DNA from: a virus | Direction: 5' to 3' (one strand) | Length of the DNA: 64,000 bases | IMG/VR virus record: IMGVR_UViG_3300042691_009766 | Coordinates: 1-64,000 of that record | Shown here: one piece after another, positions 27,132 to 36,275 of the stretch | How positions within the stretch are numbered: position 1 is the first letter of the stretch | Layout of the letters: each line of letters begins with the position of its first letter | Notes under the pieces: model-generated | What the model was told of the DNA's origin: nothing | What the model saw: the letters and a program-made list of their open reading frames with translations, nothing else | Databases searched by the model: none | Program-made: the position numbers and the translations under genes

Positions 27132-27848
27132 ATGACATACAACCTTGGTGAACTTGATTCGCTAAAACGCAATTGGATTTTCAATCGCTCAAACATACCT
27201 AGAAGATTTATGGGTTTAGAACCATCAGACATCGAGGCTAGAACAGGTAAGTTCCCAGACATTATTGAAGAGTGGCTGGAGTTGGCGTTTGAAGGCAAAG
27301 TCATTAAAAACGTTGGTGGATTAGGCACAACTGGTGTCGGACTATTGTTTGATGGTGGTCCAGGGCTAGGTAAGACAACTCACGCAGTAACTACTTTGAT
27401 GGAGTTTATTCGTCGTATGCCAGAAGACAACATAGAACGAATTTTAGGCATCCCTTCAGGACTATCGCCTGTCGATATGAGACCGATTTACTACATGACC
27501 TTTCCTGAATTTTTGTCACGCAAGAAAGCCTTGATTGATGCAGACGCAGATTCAAGACCAGACCTTTACCGTGAGATGGAAGGCTTTCATGGCAGAGCCA
27601 AAGAAGACTGGTTAAATGTTAGGGTTTTAGTACTAGACGATTTAGGAAAAGAATACGGTTCAAAGTATGACGATACTTCATTTGATGAAATTTTACGTTC
27701 ACGCTACGACAAAGCGTTGCCTACAATTGTCACTACAAATGTTAAACGTGAAAACTGGGCGGCTCAGTACGGAGAGGCAATGGGTTCATTTGCTCACGAG
27801 GCTTTCCACAGAGTTGCGATTATCGGTAAGGACCTACGCCAAGGATGA
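27132..27848 (+). CDS. DnaC-like helicase loader (AAA+ ATPase)
   Basis: 238 residues. Walker A is GGPGLGKT at residues 75-82, Walker B is VLVLDDLG near residue 166, and sensor-1 TIVTTNV follows. An Arg (near SRYDKALP) could act as finger. The N-terminal 60 residues resemble DnaC/DnaI-type loaders. DnaB helicase is encoded three genes later. Its stop lies just inside the next reading frame. Role: loading DnaB onto single-stranded DNA. Confidence 0.85.
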   Translation: MTYNLGELDSLKRNWIFNRSNIPRRFMGLEPSDIEARTGKFPDIIEEWLELAFEGKVIKNVGGLGTTGVGLLFDGGPGLGKTTHAVTTLMEFIRRMPEDNIERILGIPSGLSPVDMRPIYYMTFPEFLSRKKALIDADADSRPDLYREMEGFHGRAKEDWLNVRVLVLDDLGKEYGSKYDDTSFDEILRSRYDKALPTIVTTNVKRENWAAQYGEAMGSFAHEAFHRVAIIGKDLRQG

Positions 27849-27856
27849 GAGATAAA

Positions 27857-28156
27857 ATGGTTGAAATCGAATGGAGAACAATTCAGTTCTTTATTGATGA
27901 AGGAGACTTCAAGGTTTATGAAGTCTGCGTAGACTCCGCAAACCCAAAAAAGAAAAGGTGCGATTGCGATAAGTTCGCCAGAGCCGCTAGATGTAAGCAC
28001 GTTAAATTCGTTACCGACAAACTAGAGAACAGCAACGGAGTGTTTAATTTAGCCATCCCATCAAAAGTCGCTGATGAAGAGGCTATGGACGCCTTGTATG
28101 ACCCTGAGATTTTTCGGCAACTTGTTTTAAAGTACGGAAAGATTGAGGTCATATGA
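27857..28156 (+). CDS. SWIM zinc-finger protein (99 aa)
   Basis: I chose ATG 27857, because the GGATGAGAG run is too close to the earlier ATG 27845. The core is RCDCDKFARAARCKHV with Cys 35, Cys 37, Cys 46 and His 48, matching the SWIM pattern C-x-C-x(n)-C-x-H. SWIM domains bind DNA or proteins. It lies between the helicase loader and helicase, so a replication-accessory role is likely. The rest is a short helical C-terminus. Confidence 0.75.
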   Translation: MVEIEWRTIQFFIDEGDFKVYEVCVDSANPKKKRCDCDKFARAARCKHVKFVTDKLENSNGVFNLAIPSKVADEEAMDALYDPEIFRQLVLKYGKIEVI

Positions 28157-28572
28157 AAAACGGTGACATCTCAAACGAAACATCTCCAAAAATAGTAGTT
28201 GTAATTGACATAGTTGGGACATTAGGTGAAGAAGAAACACGCAAAAACATCCTGCAAAAGGAAAGACGTAAAGTAATAAAGACGTTAAATCTAGCGTCAG
28301 TTTCACAACTGTGGACTCTAGCAAACAAATACGGGCTGTCTATTGAACTAGCCGCCTTTGAATCAGATGGCTGGACACAGGACGCTGTAGATAAAGTTAT
28401 GATGACTTTAGAACGCAGAGTAGCAAACCCATTTAATTATGCCGAGGTCTATGCGGACATTGACGAGTTAATTTCAATGCTTCCGTATCGACCAAATTTA
28501 AAGGGCGTAATAGATTTACCAGAACGTATTGCAAGATACGGTTCGTATGGTGTAGAACTAAATAATCTGTAG
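28153..28572 (+). CDS. Unknown replication-cluster protein, degenerate HAD-like start
   Basis: 139 residues, ATGA overlap with the SWIM gene. The stretch KIVVVIDIVGTLG near residue 13 looks like the D-x-D-G-T phosphatase motif of HAD enzymes, but the second Asp is replaced by Val. Later motifs of that family are not clear. The C-terminal half is helical. It sits directly before the DnaB gene, with 17 bases between. No function assigned. Confidence 0.5.
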   Translation: MKNGDISNETSPKIVVVIDIVGTLGEEETRKNILQKERRKVIKTLNLASVSQLWTLANKYGLSIELAAFESDGWTQDAVDKVMMTLERRVANPFNYAEVYADIDELISMLPYRPNLKGVIDLPERIARYGSYGVELNNL

Positions 28573-28589
28573 TAAAAGAAGAGGGCTAA

Positions 28590-29837
28590 ATGGCATTAGA
28601 CAACGAGCAAAGACTTGTCAGCAAAGTAATTCGTGACAGAGTAATCATTCCTGTCATTGAACAAGGCATAAAAGATGAGTGGTTTGTTGATGACGATTTA
28701 CGAAGAGTGTGGAAGTTTATTCGAGAGCACTACACCAATTACCGTGTAGTTCCTACAGCCGAAACTGTAAAAGATAATTTCCCTAACTTCACTATCTATA
28801 ACATCGAGGAATCGCTAGATTACCTAATTGACACGATGGTGTCGTTCCGTAGAAACGTTCTTACTCGCAACGGTCTGCAAGACGTAATGCAAAAAATGTC
28901 TCAAAATGACCATGAGGCTGCTCTATCTGAGATGAGTAAAACTGTTTCGACAGTAAATGCTCAGGGTGTAATTGGCACTACTCACGTTAACCTGACAGAA
29001 AACACCGATAAGCGTTTTGAGGAATACGAAAACCTACAAAATAAAAAACTGCTTGGTATACCAACTGGGTTCGCAAAAATTGATGAGGCAACGTCTGGCT
29101 TACAAGGCGGTCAGTTAATCACGGTTATTGCTCCACCTAAAACAGGTAAATCACAGATTGCATTGCAGATGGCAATTAATGTGCATGAAGCAGGGCTAAC
29201 CCCTATGTTCCAATCTTTTGAGATGAACAATCACGAGCAATCTCAACGTCACGATGCTATCCGTGCTCACCTTTCCGCCACCCGTTTCCGCAACGGAAAA
29301 CTACAACGGCTGGAAGAAGACCGCTACAAGGCACTACTTCAAGACATGAAAACCGAAAAGCCCTTCCATCTGATTGATGCTATGGGCGGTCTAACTGTGG
29401 ATTCGTTGGTTGCCAAGATAGAGCAATTAACGCCAGATATAGTTTTTGTAGACGGTGTGTATTTGATGTTTGACCAAGTTACTGGAGAAGCGAACACGCC
29501 TCAAGCATTGACCAACATTACTCGTTCGCTTAAGCGGGTTGCACAGAAGATGAACATTCCTGTGGTAATCACCACTCAAACCCTGCTATGGAAAATGAAG
29601 GGTGGAAAAGTATCCGCTGATTCAATTGGCTATTCGTCATCTTTCTTCCAAGACTCCGATGTTATCCTTGGGCTAGAACCAATTGAAGATGAAGATAAGC
29701 AAAGACTTCTAAAGATTGTTCAGTCTCGTAACTGCCCACCTAGTGCAGAAGAAATAACTTGGGATTGGGAGACTGGATGTTTCCACGACAAGATTAAAAC
29801 TAAGACGTGTAAATACTGTACTCCTTGGAGTATTTAA
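28590..29837 (+). CDS. dnaB: Replicative DNA helicase, DnaB-like
   Basis: 415 residues. The N-terminal domain (to about 140) is helical. GIPTGFAKIDEATSGLQGGQ at about 157-176 is a typical DnaB motif, and Walker A is APPKTGKS at 181-188. Then come FQSFEMNNHEQSQR (motif H1a), DIVFVDGVYLMFD (Walker B, about 285) and VVITTQTLLWK (motif H3/4). It unwinds DNA ahead of the polymerase in cooperation with the loader and primase beside it. Confidence 0.92.
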   Translation: MALDNEQRLVSKVIRDRVIIPVIEQGIKDEWFVDDDLRRVWKFIREHYTNYRVVPTAETVKDNFPNFTIYNIEESLDYLIDTMVSFRRNVLTRNGLQDVMQKMSQNDHEAALSEMSKTVSTVNAQGVIGTTHVNLTENTDKRFEEYENLQNKKLLGIPTGFAKIDEATSGLQGGQLITVIAPPKTGKSQIALQMAINVHEAGLTPMFQSFEMNNHEQSQRHDAIRAHLSATRFRNGKLQRLEEDRYKALLQDMKTEKPFHLIDAMGGLTVDSLVAKIEQLTPDIVFVDGVYLMFDQVTGEANTPQALTNITRSLKRVAQKMNIPVVITTQTLLWKMKGGKVSADSIGYSSSFFQDSDVILGLEPIEDEDKQRLLKIVQSRNCPPSAEEITWDWETGCFHDKIKTKTCKYCTPWSI

Positions 29838-30850
29838 TGTTTGATGTAGTTAAAGCCTTAGAAGCACTAGGCGTTGATTACTTAGAGAGAAACACCGAGG
29901 CTAATGCCTTATGTCCTCAACACAAACAACGCACAGGTAGAGACGATAACTCCCCATCGTGGTGGATAAATCTTGAGTCAGGTATGCACACTTGTTTTTC
30001 TTGTGGGTATAAAGGAAACCTCCTACAACTTGTTTGCGACATTAAAGAGTTATACATAACTTCTTGGGGCGATGTTAAATCGTATGATTATGACGCCGCT
30101 AAAGCATGGCTAAAAAATATCGCAGAAGTCTCAATAGAAGATTTGATGTCCATGTTAAACAACATGCCACATTACATAAAAGATATTCCAAAACCTTTAG
30201 AGATGTCTGAAGCGAGATTGGCAGTGTTTGTTGAGCCGCCAGAGGAGCAACTTCTCTCACGTTCAATCACCGCAGAGTCAGCCGCAAAATACGGTGTGCT
30301 ATGGGACAAAGACAAAAAGGCATGGGTACTACCTCTACGAGACCCTCACTTTAACCAACTGCTGGGTTGGCAAGAAAAAGGAACAGAAGATAGAACCTTT
30401 ATGAACCGTCCAGCAGGTTTAACAAGGTCAAAAACATTGTTTGGAGTTGATGTACAAAATGAAGAAGTCGCAATTGTGGTTGAGTCTCCTCTTGATTGCC
30501 TTAGGATTGACTCTGCTGGGATATCTGGTGCAGTCGCTGTTTGTGGGTCGTCTATAAGTGAAGACCAAATAAAATTACTGCGGTATTCAAAAAAGATAAT
30601 TGCTGCATTTGATAACCCTAATATCGACCCCGCTGGTCGTAAGGCATCTAAAGAGATGCTTACTTGGGCTAGAAAATACGGGTTGAACCTGTTTTTCTTC
30701 AATTATGGTGGTACAAATAAGAAGGACCCAGGAGATATGGTGAACGAGGAGATTCTCTGGGGCGTAGAAAACGCTGTGTCATCACTTTTTGGAGAATCCG
30801 CATATGTTCACTGGGACGCTCAAACCATATCAGGTGGAAGCCGTCAATAA
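29837..30850 (+). CDS. DNA primase, DnaG-type (CHC2 zinc finger and Toprim)
   Basis: I chose ATG 29837, which shares a base with the previous TAA, rather than TTG 29825; 337 residues. The zinc finger is Cys 26, His 29, Cys 53 and Cys 56 (C-P-Q-H ... C-F-S-C-G). The Toprim part has AIVVESPLDCLRI (catalytic Glu) and IAAFDNPN (Asp) further on. It synthesises RNA primers for the phage polymerase, which is encoded four kb later. A mini-primase compared with bacterial DnaG (about 600 residues). Confidence 0.88.
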   Translation: MFDVVKALEALGVDYLERNTEANALCPQHKQRTGRDDNSPSWWINLESGMHTCFSCGYKGNLLQLVCDIKELYITSWGDVKSYDYDAAKAWLKNIAEVSIEDLMSMLNNMPHYIKDIPKPLEMSEARLAVFVEPPEEQLLSRSITAESAAKYGVLWDKDKKAWVLPLRDPHFNQLLGWQEKGTEDRTFMNRPAGLTRSKTLFGVDVQNEEVAIVVESPLDCLRIDSAGISGAVAVCGSSISEDQIKLLRYSKKIIAAFDNPNIDPAGRKASKEMLTWARKYGLNLFFFNYGGTNKKDPGDMVNEEILWGVENAVSSLFGESAYVHWDAQTISGGSRQ

Positions 30851-32351
30851 GATGGTTGAGCAAAAGCGTATCCTTGTTGCCTATGAAATGGGGTTAGGCA
30901 AAACCCCGATGACGATAGCCGCCATTGAAGAACTCAAACCAAAAAAGACTTTAGTCCTATGTTTAGCAAGCCTAAAGTATCAATGGGAAAAAGAGATAAA
31001 GAAATTTTCCGACAGTTCTCCTTTAGTTATTGAAGGAACAGCCCAAAAACGCAAAGAACTGTACGAACAAATGTTCGATTACGATTATGTAATTATGAAT
31101 TACGAGCAGGTAGTAAATGACTGGGACATTATTAAGACTTTTAATTTTGATGCTATGGTCTGCGATGAGGCAACCGCTATCAAGGGATTTAGGGCTAAAA
31201 GAGCCAAGCGAGTTAAAGAGTTGGCTAAAAGGGTCGAAATAAAGTTTGCCCTAACTGGGACACCGATAGAAAACGGTAAGCCAGAAGAAATCTTTTCAAT
31301 CATGCAGTTTGTTGACTCTACTGTTCTAGGACGCTTCGATATTTTTGATAAAACATTTATTATCAGAAATTATTTTGGTGGGGTTGAAAGATACCGAAAC
31401 CTCCCAACGCTACATCAAGTTTTAACTAAACACGCTGTTCGTAAATCTCAAAAAGACGAAGATGTTAAACCCTATCTTCCTGATGCCGTGTATCGAGAGC
31501 CTATTCTAGTTCCTTTAGACAGGGCTGGAGTAAGCCTTTACAAACACATTGCTACTGACTTAATAAACCTGCTAACAGAAGCCAGTGAATTGTTTGGAAA
31601 GAACTTTAATTTAGCGGTTCATTATGGTCAAAGTTTCGACCCTGGCGACCCAGCAAACCAAATGCGTGGAGAAATCATGTCTCGCATAAGTGCATTGCGT
31701 ATGCTGTGTTCAAGCCCTCAGGTGCTACAGGAAAGCCATGATAATTTTGAAAAGCATAATGGCAAAGGAAGTGCCTACGTTAACTCCCTTGGTGATTTAG
31801 TTCAATCTATATCTAAGACCCCAAAGTTAGATGTGGCTATAACCTACTTGACAGACCATTTAGACATAGACAATACTTACAAGGCTGTAGTGTTTACTTC
31901 CTATCTGCGTTCAGTAGATGAGATTGTAACTCGCTTAAAAGCAAAAGGTATAGATGCAGTAGCCTACACAGGCGAGATGTCTGCGGTGCAAAAAGAATCC
32001 GCTAAAGTGAAGTTCCAAACGGAATGTCAGACCCGTGTGCTAGTATCTAGTGATGCAGGAGGTTATGGGGTAGATTTGCCTCAAGCAAACTTACTGCTAA
32101 ACTACGACCAACCATGGTCTGCTGGACTTGCTGTTCAGCGTAATGGTAGGATAAACCGAGCGTCATCTGAATGGAGTACCATTACCATTCAGGACATACT
32201 GATTAAAGATTCGATAGAACAACGTCAATATGATATGCTCCAACAGAAGAAAACTGTTGCCAACGCTGTCCTAGATGGCGAAGGAATAAATTCTTCTGGG
32301 GGGGTTGACTTAACTGTAGGAAGTCTCATAAACTTTCTATCTAACAAATAA
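30804..32351 (+). CDS. SNF2-family helicase / ATPase
   Basis: I chose ATG 30804, preceded by GGAG nine bases earlier, rather than TTG 30789; 515 residues. Motifs: LKPYQVEAV (Q-like), YEMGLGKT (Walker A, 27-34), CLASLKYQWEKEI (Ia), DEAT (II, 121-124), LTGTPIEN (III), YLRSVDEIVTRL (IV), VLVSSDAGGYGVDLPQANLL (V) and AVQRNGRINRASSEW (VI). Such proteins act in recombination, fork restart or transcription-linked remodelling; T4 UvsW is an analogue in role. Located between primase and ssDNA-binding genes. Confidence 0.9.
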   Translation: MFTGTLKPYQVEAVNKMVEQKRILVAYEMGLGKTPMTIAAIEELKPKKTLVLCLASLKYQWEKEIKKFSDSSPLVIEGTAQKRKELYEQMFDYDYVIMNYEQVVNDWDIIKTFNFDAMVCDEATAIKGFRAKRAKRVKELAKRVEIKFALTGTPIENGKPEEIFSIMQFVDSTVLGRFDIFDKTFIIRNYFGGVERYRNLPTLHQVLTKHAVRKSQKDEDVKPYLPDAVYREPILVPLDRAGVSLYKHIATDLINLLTEASELFGKNFNLAVHYGQSFDPGDPANQMRGEIMSRISALRMLCSSPQVLQESHDNFEKHNGKGSAYVNSLGDLVQSISKTPKLDVAITYLTDHLDIDNTYKAVVFTSYLRSVDEIVTRLKAKGIDAVAYTGEMSAVQKESAKVKFQTECQTRVLVSSDAGGYGVDLPQANLLLNYDQPWSAGLAVQRNGRINRASSEWSTITIQDILIKDSIEQRQYDMLQQKKTVANAVLDGEGINSSGGVDLTVGSLINFLSNK

Positions 32352-32364
32352 GGAGGGCTACACC

Positions 32365-32580
32365 GTGGCTAAAAGATACAAAAAACTGACCGCAGGTCCG
32401 TTAGTAATTACCCATGCGTTTCATATAAAGGGCAAGAAGATTGTTCCTAATGTACGCATTTATGATGAGGCAAATGACGAAGACTTTTTCCTAGACGAAA
32501 AAGCAATCAAGCAATTAATTGCGGCATTACCTATCGCATTAGAAAGAGCAAAGAAGGAGTTAATCGACGATGGCAAATAG
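32365..32580 (+). CDS. Small unknown protein (71 aa)
   Basis: GTG start at 32365, supported by AGGAGG at 32351. Basic N-terminus (MAKRYKKLTAGPLVIT), then a beta-type core and an amphipathic C-terminal helix (AIKQLIAALPIALERAKKEL). The end overlaps the next gene by 11 bases. Unknown, probably part of the replication module. Confidence 0.6.
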   Translation: MAKRYKKLTAGPLVITHAFHIKGKKIVPNVRIYDEANDEDFFLDEKAIKQLIAALPIALERAKKELIDDGK

Positions 32581-33013
32581 AATTGAAGAAGAAGGAACTC
32601 GATTCAGCAACCCTGATGACTTGCAGTCACAAGTTCAAGAGTATGTAAAACTCAAGGAAAGCATTTCTTTCATGGAGACTCGCCAAAAGGAACTTCGTGA
32701 AAAGATTTTTGGGAAACTTGATTCAGAAGGTTCTGAAGATACCGCTGGAAGCCTAAGCATTTATCTGGACACACCGATTGGTGATTACCAGAGAGTGCAG
32801 AAGACTCGCCGTGCAAAGCGTGCTCTAAACGAAGAGACCGCTGACCGCATCATTGAGGCAACTGGAATTGGTGAAGAAGTTTATGAAATGAAACGAGTCA
32901 TCAATGAGGGTGCTTTAATGGCTGCTTATTACGAAGAGAAGATTACCGAGGAACAACTTGACGAGATGTTTCCTACCAAAGTAATCTGGGCGTTGGATAT
33001 CCTAAAGAAGTAA
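32570..33013 (+). CDS. Unknown helical protein (147 aa)
   Basis: The N-terminal third has a coiled-coil stretch (VQEYVKLKESISFMETRQKE). The middle holds basic KTRRAKRALNE and the C-terminal half is helical with many acidic residues. No Cys or catalytic motif. It lies directly upstream of a MerR-like regulator gene and an ssDNA-binding protein. No family recognised. Confidence 0.6.
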   Translation: MANRIEEEGTRFSNPDDLQSQVQEYVKLKESISFMETRQKELREKIFGKLDSEGSEDTAGSLSIYLDTPIGDYQRVQKTRRAKRALNEETADRIIEATGIGEEVYEMKRVINEGALMAAYYEEKITEEQLDEMFPTKVIWALDILKK

Positions 33014-33017
33014 ACCA

Positions 33018-33500
33018 ATGGCAGGGCTACGTTCAGAAAAAGAAATCCTTCAAGCATTTGAAGGTCTAGACCGTGCACCTGGCTCAAAACAAAAACGCAG
33101 AGAGCCAACTGAAAAGGCTGTTAAGCGTAAAAAACAAGTCTTAGGCGAGAGTAATGGTTGGGACGAAAACCCAATCATTAAGACCGTCAAAGGAGTGGAG
33201 ACGGAACTGTTTACTATCGGTGCTTTAGCACAAGCGTTAGAAAAACAGATTGTCACCATTCGTTTATGGGAAAAGAAGGGTTACATCCCTTCGGCTCCCT
33301 ACCGTTTGCGTTCTAAAGAACTTAATGGTAAAAAGGTATTAGGTAATCGTGTTTACACACGAGAACTAATCCAGATAGCCATTGAAGAGTTTTCTAGACG
33401 TGGACTTCTGGGCACTGCTCGTGTAGAGTGGAAAAAGCACCAGACCCTAACTGACGACATTGTACGTCGTTGGAAAATAGCAATAAATCAAACCGATTAA
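33018..33500 (+). CDS. MerR-like helix-turn-helix protein (160 aa)
   Basis: The central region (LFTIGALAQALEKQIVTIRL, then WEKKGYIPSAPYR, then GNRVYTRELIQIAIEEFSRR) is the MerR-type DNA-binding domain: helix-turn-helix, then W-E-K-x-G-x-I-P and a wing R-x-Y. The N-terminal 50 residues are basic (KQKRREPTEKAVKRKKQ). No effector-binding domain follows. Its 3' end forms part of a triple ACCGATTA repeat (33492-33518), a possible site of autoregulation or control of the next gene. Confidence 0.75.
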   Translation: MAGLRSEKEILQAFEGLDRAPGSKQKRREPTEKAVKRKKQVLGESNGWDENPIIKTVKGVETELFTIGALAQALEKQIVTIRLWEKKGYIPSAPYRLRSKELNGKKVLGNRVYTRELIQIAIEEFSRRGLLGTARVEWKKHQTLTDDIVRRWKIAINQTD

Positions 33501-33518
33501 AACCGATTAGACCGATAA
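33492..33518 (+). repeat. Triple direct repeat ACCGATTA
   Basis: ACCGATTA at 33492-33499 and 33502-33509, and ACCGATAA at 33511-33518, spaced 10 and 9 bases, that is about one DNA turn. It spans the stop of the MerR-like gene and the leader of the ssDNA-binding protein gene. Could be an operator; could also be chance repetition. Confidence 0.4.
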
Positions 33519-33531
33519 GGAAAATACCATT

Positions 33532-34185
33532 ATGGTAAACGACCCATCTGTTAACGCCAACAACTATTTTGTTGACGAAAACGAAAACATCCCTGCAAAG
33601 CACGGCACGACTGTACAGTCTGGCTGGGACATTGCAGACAAGTTCCTCAAGCCAAAGAAAGAAGCAGGGGCTTACCCTACAGACTTCAAGATTGCGGAAC
33701 AGCCAAGGCTAGTACGTTTCTTGGACGATGCACCGTTCATGATTTACGAACAGCACTGGATTAACCGTACTGAAGGTAAGCGTTCATTCGTTTGCCTCGG
33801 TGAGGACTGCCCACTGTGTACTATTGCAGGAGACCAGCCTCGCCCACGTTTCGTGTTCAACGTCCTTGTCATTACTGACGAAGAGCCAAACGTTCAAATC
33901 CTTTCAGCAACTCCAACTTTGGCTAAGATTCTTCGTGCGAAGAACGACGACCCAAAGTTCGGTCCTTTGTCCAAATTCTATTGGGCAATTTCTCGTCAAG
34001 GTACAGCCACTACTACTCAATACATCGTTGAGCGTGTAAAGGCTATGGACCTTGCTGAGGAGTGGGAACTTGATGTTGAGGAAATCGAATCTGCAATCGC
34101 TAGTGCAGTAAAGTATGACGACTCAGCAGTCTACGTTAGCCCCCGTGAAGAACTGCTAAAACTGGCTCGTCAACTCGTTTCCTAA
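33532..34185 (+). CDS. Single-stranded DNA-binding protein-like, zinc-containing
   Basis: 217 residues, ribosome site AAGGAAAA. The N-terminus is charged. A core with VRFLDDAPFMIYEQHWI, then C-L-G-E-D-C-P-L-C (Cys 88, 93 and 96, with His 75 as likely fourth ligand), then FVFNVLVITDE, resembles T4 gp32-like proteins in which a zinc site sits in an OB fold. The C-terminus is acidic but not as strongly as usual. Placement before the polymerase and near SNF2 and RecA agrees. It probably coats ssDNA in replication. Confidence 0.72.
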   Translation: MVNDPSVNANNYFVDENENIPAKHGTTVQSGWDIADKFLKPKKEAGAYPTDFKIAEQPRLVRFLDDAPFMIYEQHWINRTEGKRSFVCLGEDCPLCTIAGDQPRPRFVFNVLVITDEEPNVQILSATPTLAKILRAKNDDPKFGPLSKFYWAISRQGTATTTQYIVERVKAMDLAEEWELDVEEIESAIASAVKYDDSAVYVSPREELLKLARQLVS

Positions 34186-34197
34186 ACAATCCACTCG

Positions 34198-34237
34198 TGT
34201 GGGGGGCAGGGTCTATCCTTTCTACCTGCCTCCCACA
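34198..34237 (+). promoter_or_regulatory. Long leader hairpin before the DNA polymerase gene
   Basis: TGTGGGGGGCAGG (34198-34210) pairs with CCTGCCTCCCACA (34225-34237): 13 pairs with one G-U, 14-base loop. There is no T run after it, so it is not a classical terminator. It ends 20 bases before the polymerase start at 34257 and could affect translation or bind a regulator. Confidence 0.55.
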
Positions 34238-34256
34238 ACCAAACTTTCGGGGCATC

Positions 34257-36275
34257 ATGAACATCATTACAACTGTTGAACAGTTACAAGAATTTGTAGA
34301 TTACTACTCTAAAGTCGATGCGTTTGCATTTGACGTTGAAACAATTGGCGAAAATCGCCTCTATCCAGTCATCAACGATGTCTGCTGGATTTCTTTTGCA
34401 ACTGAAGGTCGCACAGACGTTATCCCTATGGGTCACCCTAATGGTGAACTGGATGGCTATGACAAACCACTTCTTATTGATGGCAAGCGTCGCCTTGCTG
34501 AGGGCAAAGAAATTACTGATGCTCATTACAGCAAAGACCAGCGTAAATGGGTTCCTCGCTTTAGCGAAGCACCAGCACAACTAACTCCACGTCAAGTCTT
34601 TGATGCGATTGAGCCATTGATGTTTTCGGACAAACTAAAAATTGCTCACAATGCAAAATTTGATTTAAAATCTATCGCTAAATACTACAAGGGCAAAGTA
34701 CCACCGAAACCATACTTTGATACTTTAACCGCATCGTTTATCATCAACAACTTAGCCGCAAAAATGGGATTAGGTCTAAAAGACTGTGTTAAACGAGAAC
34801 TTGGCGTAGAAATGGAAAAGGGTATCGGAGAAAACGTTGCCCTACACAGTTTTTCCGATGTTGCAAATTACTCTGGAATTGACTCAGAGTTAACGTGGAA
34901 ACTTTACCAAGTTCTGGAAGAAAAGATTACGGGCAATCTAAAGAATGTTTGGCGTCTAGAGATGGACGTTCTATCAGTACTCTGTGACATGGAACTCACA
35001 GGTGCTTATATCGACACCGATATGCTTGAGGTTTTGGCGGAGCAAATCGGTGCCGATAAAGAAGCCGCTAAAGCCAAGGCTTTTAAAGTGGCTGGTGAAG
35101 CATTTGCAATTAACTCTGTTCAAGAGAAGCAGAGATTGCTCTTCACCATGATTAACGGAAAATCAGCACGGCTATCTCCATCTATCTACATTAATGGAAA
35201 CATAAATAAGTCAGTACTTACCGATAAAGGTGTCGAGGCTGTAAAAGCCAAACAACACCTGCTTCCAAGCCATTTCTCCACAGGTGCGGAGGCATTGGAG
35301 TATTATCGTGGAAAAGACGATTTAGTAGATGCTCTTCTAGAGTATTCCGACTTAAACAAACTAATGACCACTTATGTAACCCCCTATAAAGGAGGTTTAG
35401 TGGAGCGTGAAACTAACGGAAAGAAAACCGTAGTAGAAAAGAAGTCGTTACTAATAAATGGTCGTGTTCACACCAATTTTAAATCCCATGGTGCTGAGAC
35501 GGGTAGATTCTCTTCAAGCGAACCTAATCTTCAAAACATCCCATCATCGGGAGATTATGGAAAACTGGTCCGTAATTTATTTGTAGCCCCACCTGACCAC
35601 AAGTTAATTGTTGCAGATTACTCCCAAATTGAGCCGAGAATTATTGCGTCCTTCTCTGGCGACCCTAGACTAATAAGTAATTATCTTGAAGGCGGAGACA
35701 TCTACACCACGATTGGCGACACCATGGGTGTTGACCGCAAAGCAGGTAAAGTATTGGTGCTGGCTATTTCATACGGCGTTGGTCCCGATAAAATCGCTGC
35801 TCAAATCGGGTGTACTTCTCAAGAGGCAAAGGACCTTCTTAAAAGGTTCGAGTCAGAATTTGCGTCTATCACAAAGTACAAAGAACGAGTTGTTAGAGCC
35901 GCCAAAAACAGTGGTAGCCTACCTTATGTAGAGACCATCTTTGGACGTCGCAGGTACATCCCTGGGCTAAAAAGCACAGACCGAATTGAATTGTCTCGTG
36001 CAGAACGGCAAGCATTTAACACCATGATTCAAGGCTCTGCCGCTGATGTAATGAAACTGGCTTTAGTCCGTGCCCACTCTTGCTTTTTGGATGAAAATGA
36101 CATTAATGTTATTCTTACAGTTCACGATGAGTTGGTAACTATAACGCCGCAAGATAGAGCCGAAGAAACCGCAGAGGCTATTAGAAGTTCCATGGAAGGT
36201 ATTAAAATTAGAGAGATTACAGTTCCACTTATTGCGGATGTACAAATCGTTGACAAATGGGGAGAAGCCAAGTGA
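34257..36275 (+). CDS. polA: DNA polymerase, family A (Pol I-like with 3'-5' exonuclease)
   Basis: ATG 34257 gives 672 residues; upstream codons would run through the hairpin. The exonuclease domain opens with FAFDVETIG (Asp 26, Glu 28), then AHNAKFDLKSIAKYY (Exo II). The polymerase domain has RFSSSEPNLQNIPS, motif A ADYSQIEPR (Asp 454), motif B-like AERQAFNTMIQGSAAD and motif C TVHDELV (Asp 624). There is no 5' nuclease domain. This is the replicative polymerase of the phage. The stop region overlaps the next gene. Confidence 0.95.
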   Translation: MNIITTVEQLQEFVDYYSKVDAFAFDVETIGENRLYPVINDVCWISFATEGRTDVIPMGHPNGELDGYDKPLLIDGKRRLAEGKEITDAHYSKDQRKWVPRFSEAPAQLTPRQVFDAIEPLMFSDKLKIAHNAKFDLKSIAKYYKGKVPPKPYFDTLTASFIINNLAAKMGLGLKDCVKRELGVEMEKGIGENVALHSFSDVANYSGIDSELTWKLYQVLEEKITGNLKNVWRLEMDVLSVLCDMELTGAYIDTDMLEVLAEQIGADKEAAKAKAFKVAGEAFAINSVQEKQRLLFTMINGKSARLSPSIYINGNINKSVLTDKGVEAVKAKQHLLPSHFSTGAEALEYYRGKDDLVDALLEYSDLNKLMTTYVTPYKGGLVERETNGKKTVVEKKSLLINGRVHTNFKSHGAETGRFSSSEPNLQNIPSSGDYGKLVRNLFVAPPDHKLIVADYSQIEPRIIASFSGDPRLISNYLEGGDIYTTIGDTMGVDRKAGKVLVLAISYGVGPDKIAAQIGCTSQEAKDLLKRFESEFASITKYKERVVRAAKNSGSLPYVETIFGRRRYIPGLKSTDRIELSRAERQAFNTMIQGSAADVMKLALVRAHSCFLDENDINVILTVHDELVTITPQDRAEETAEAIRSSMEGIKIREITVPLIADVQIVDKWGEAK

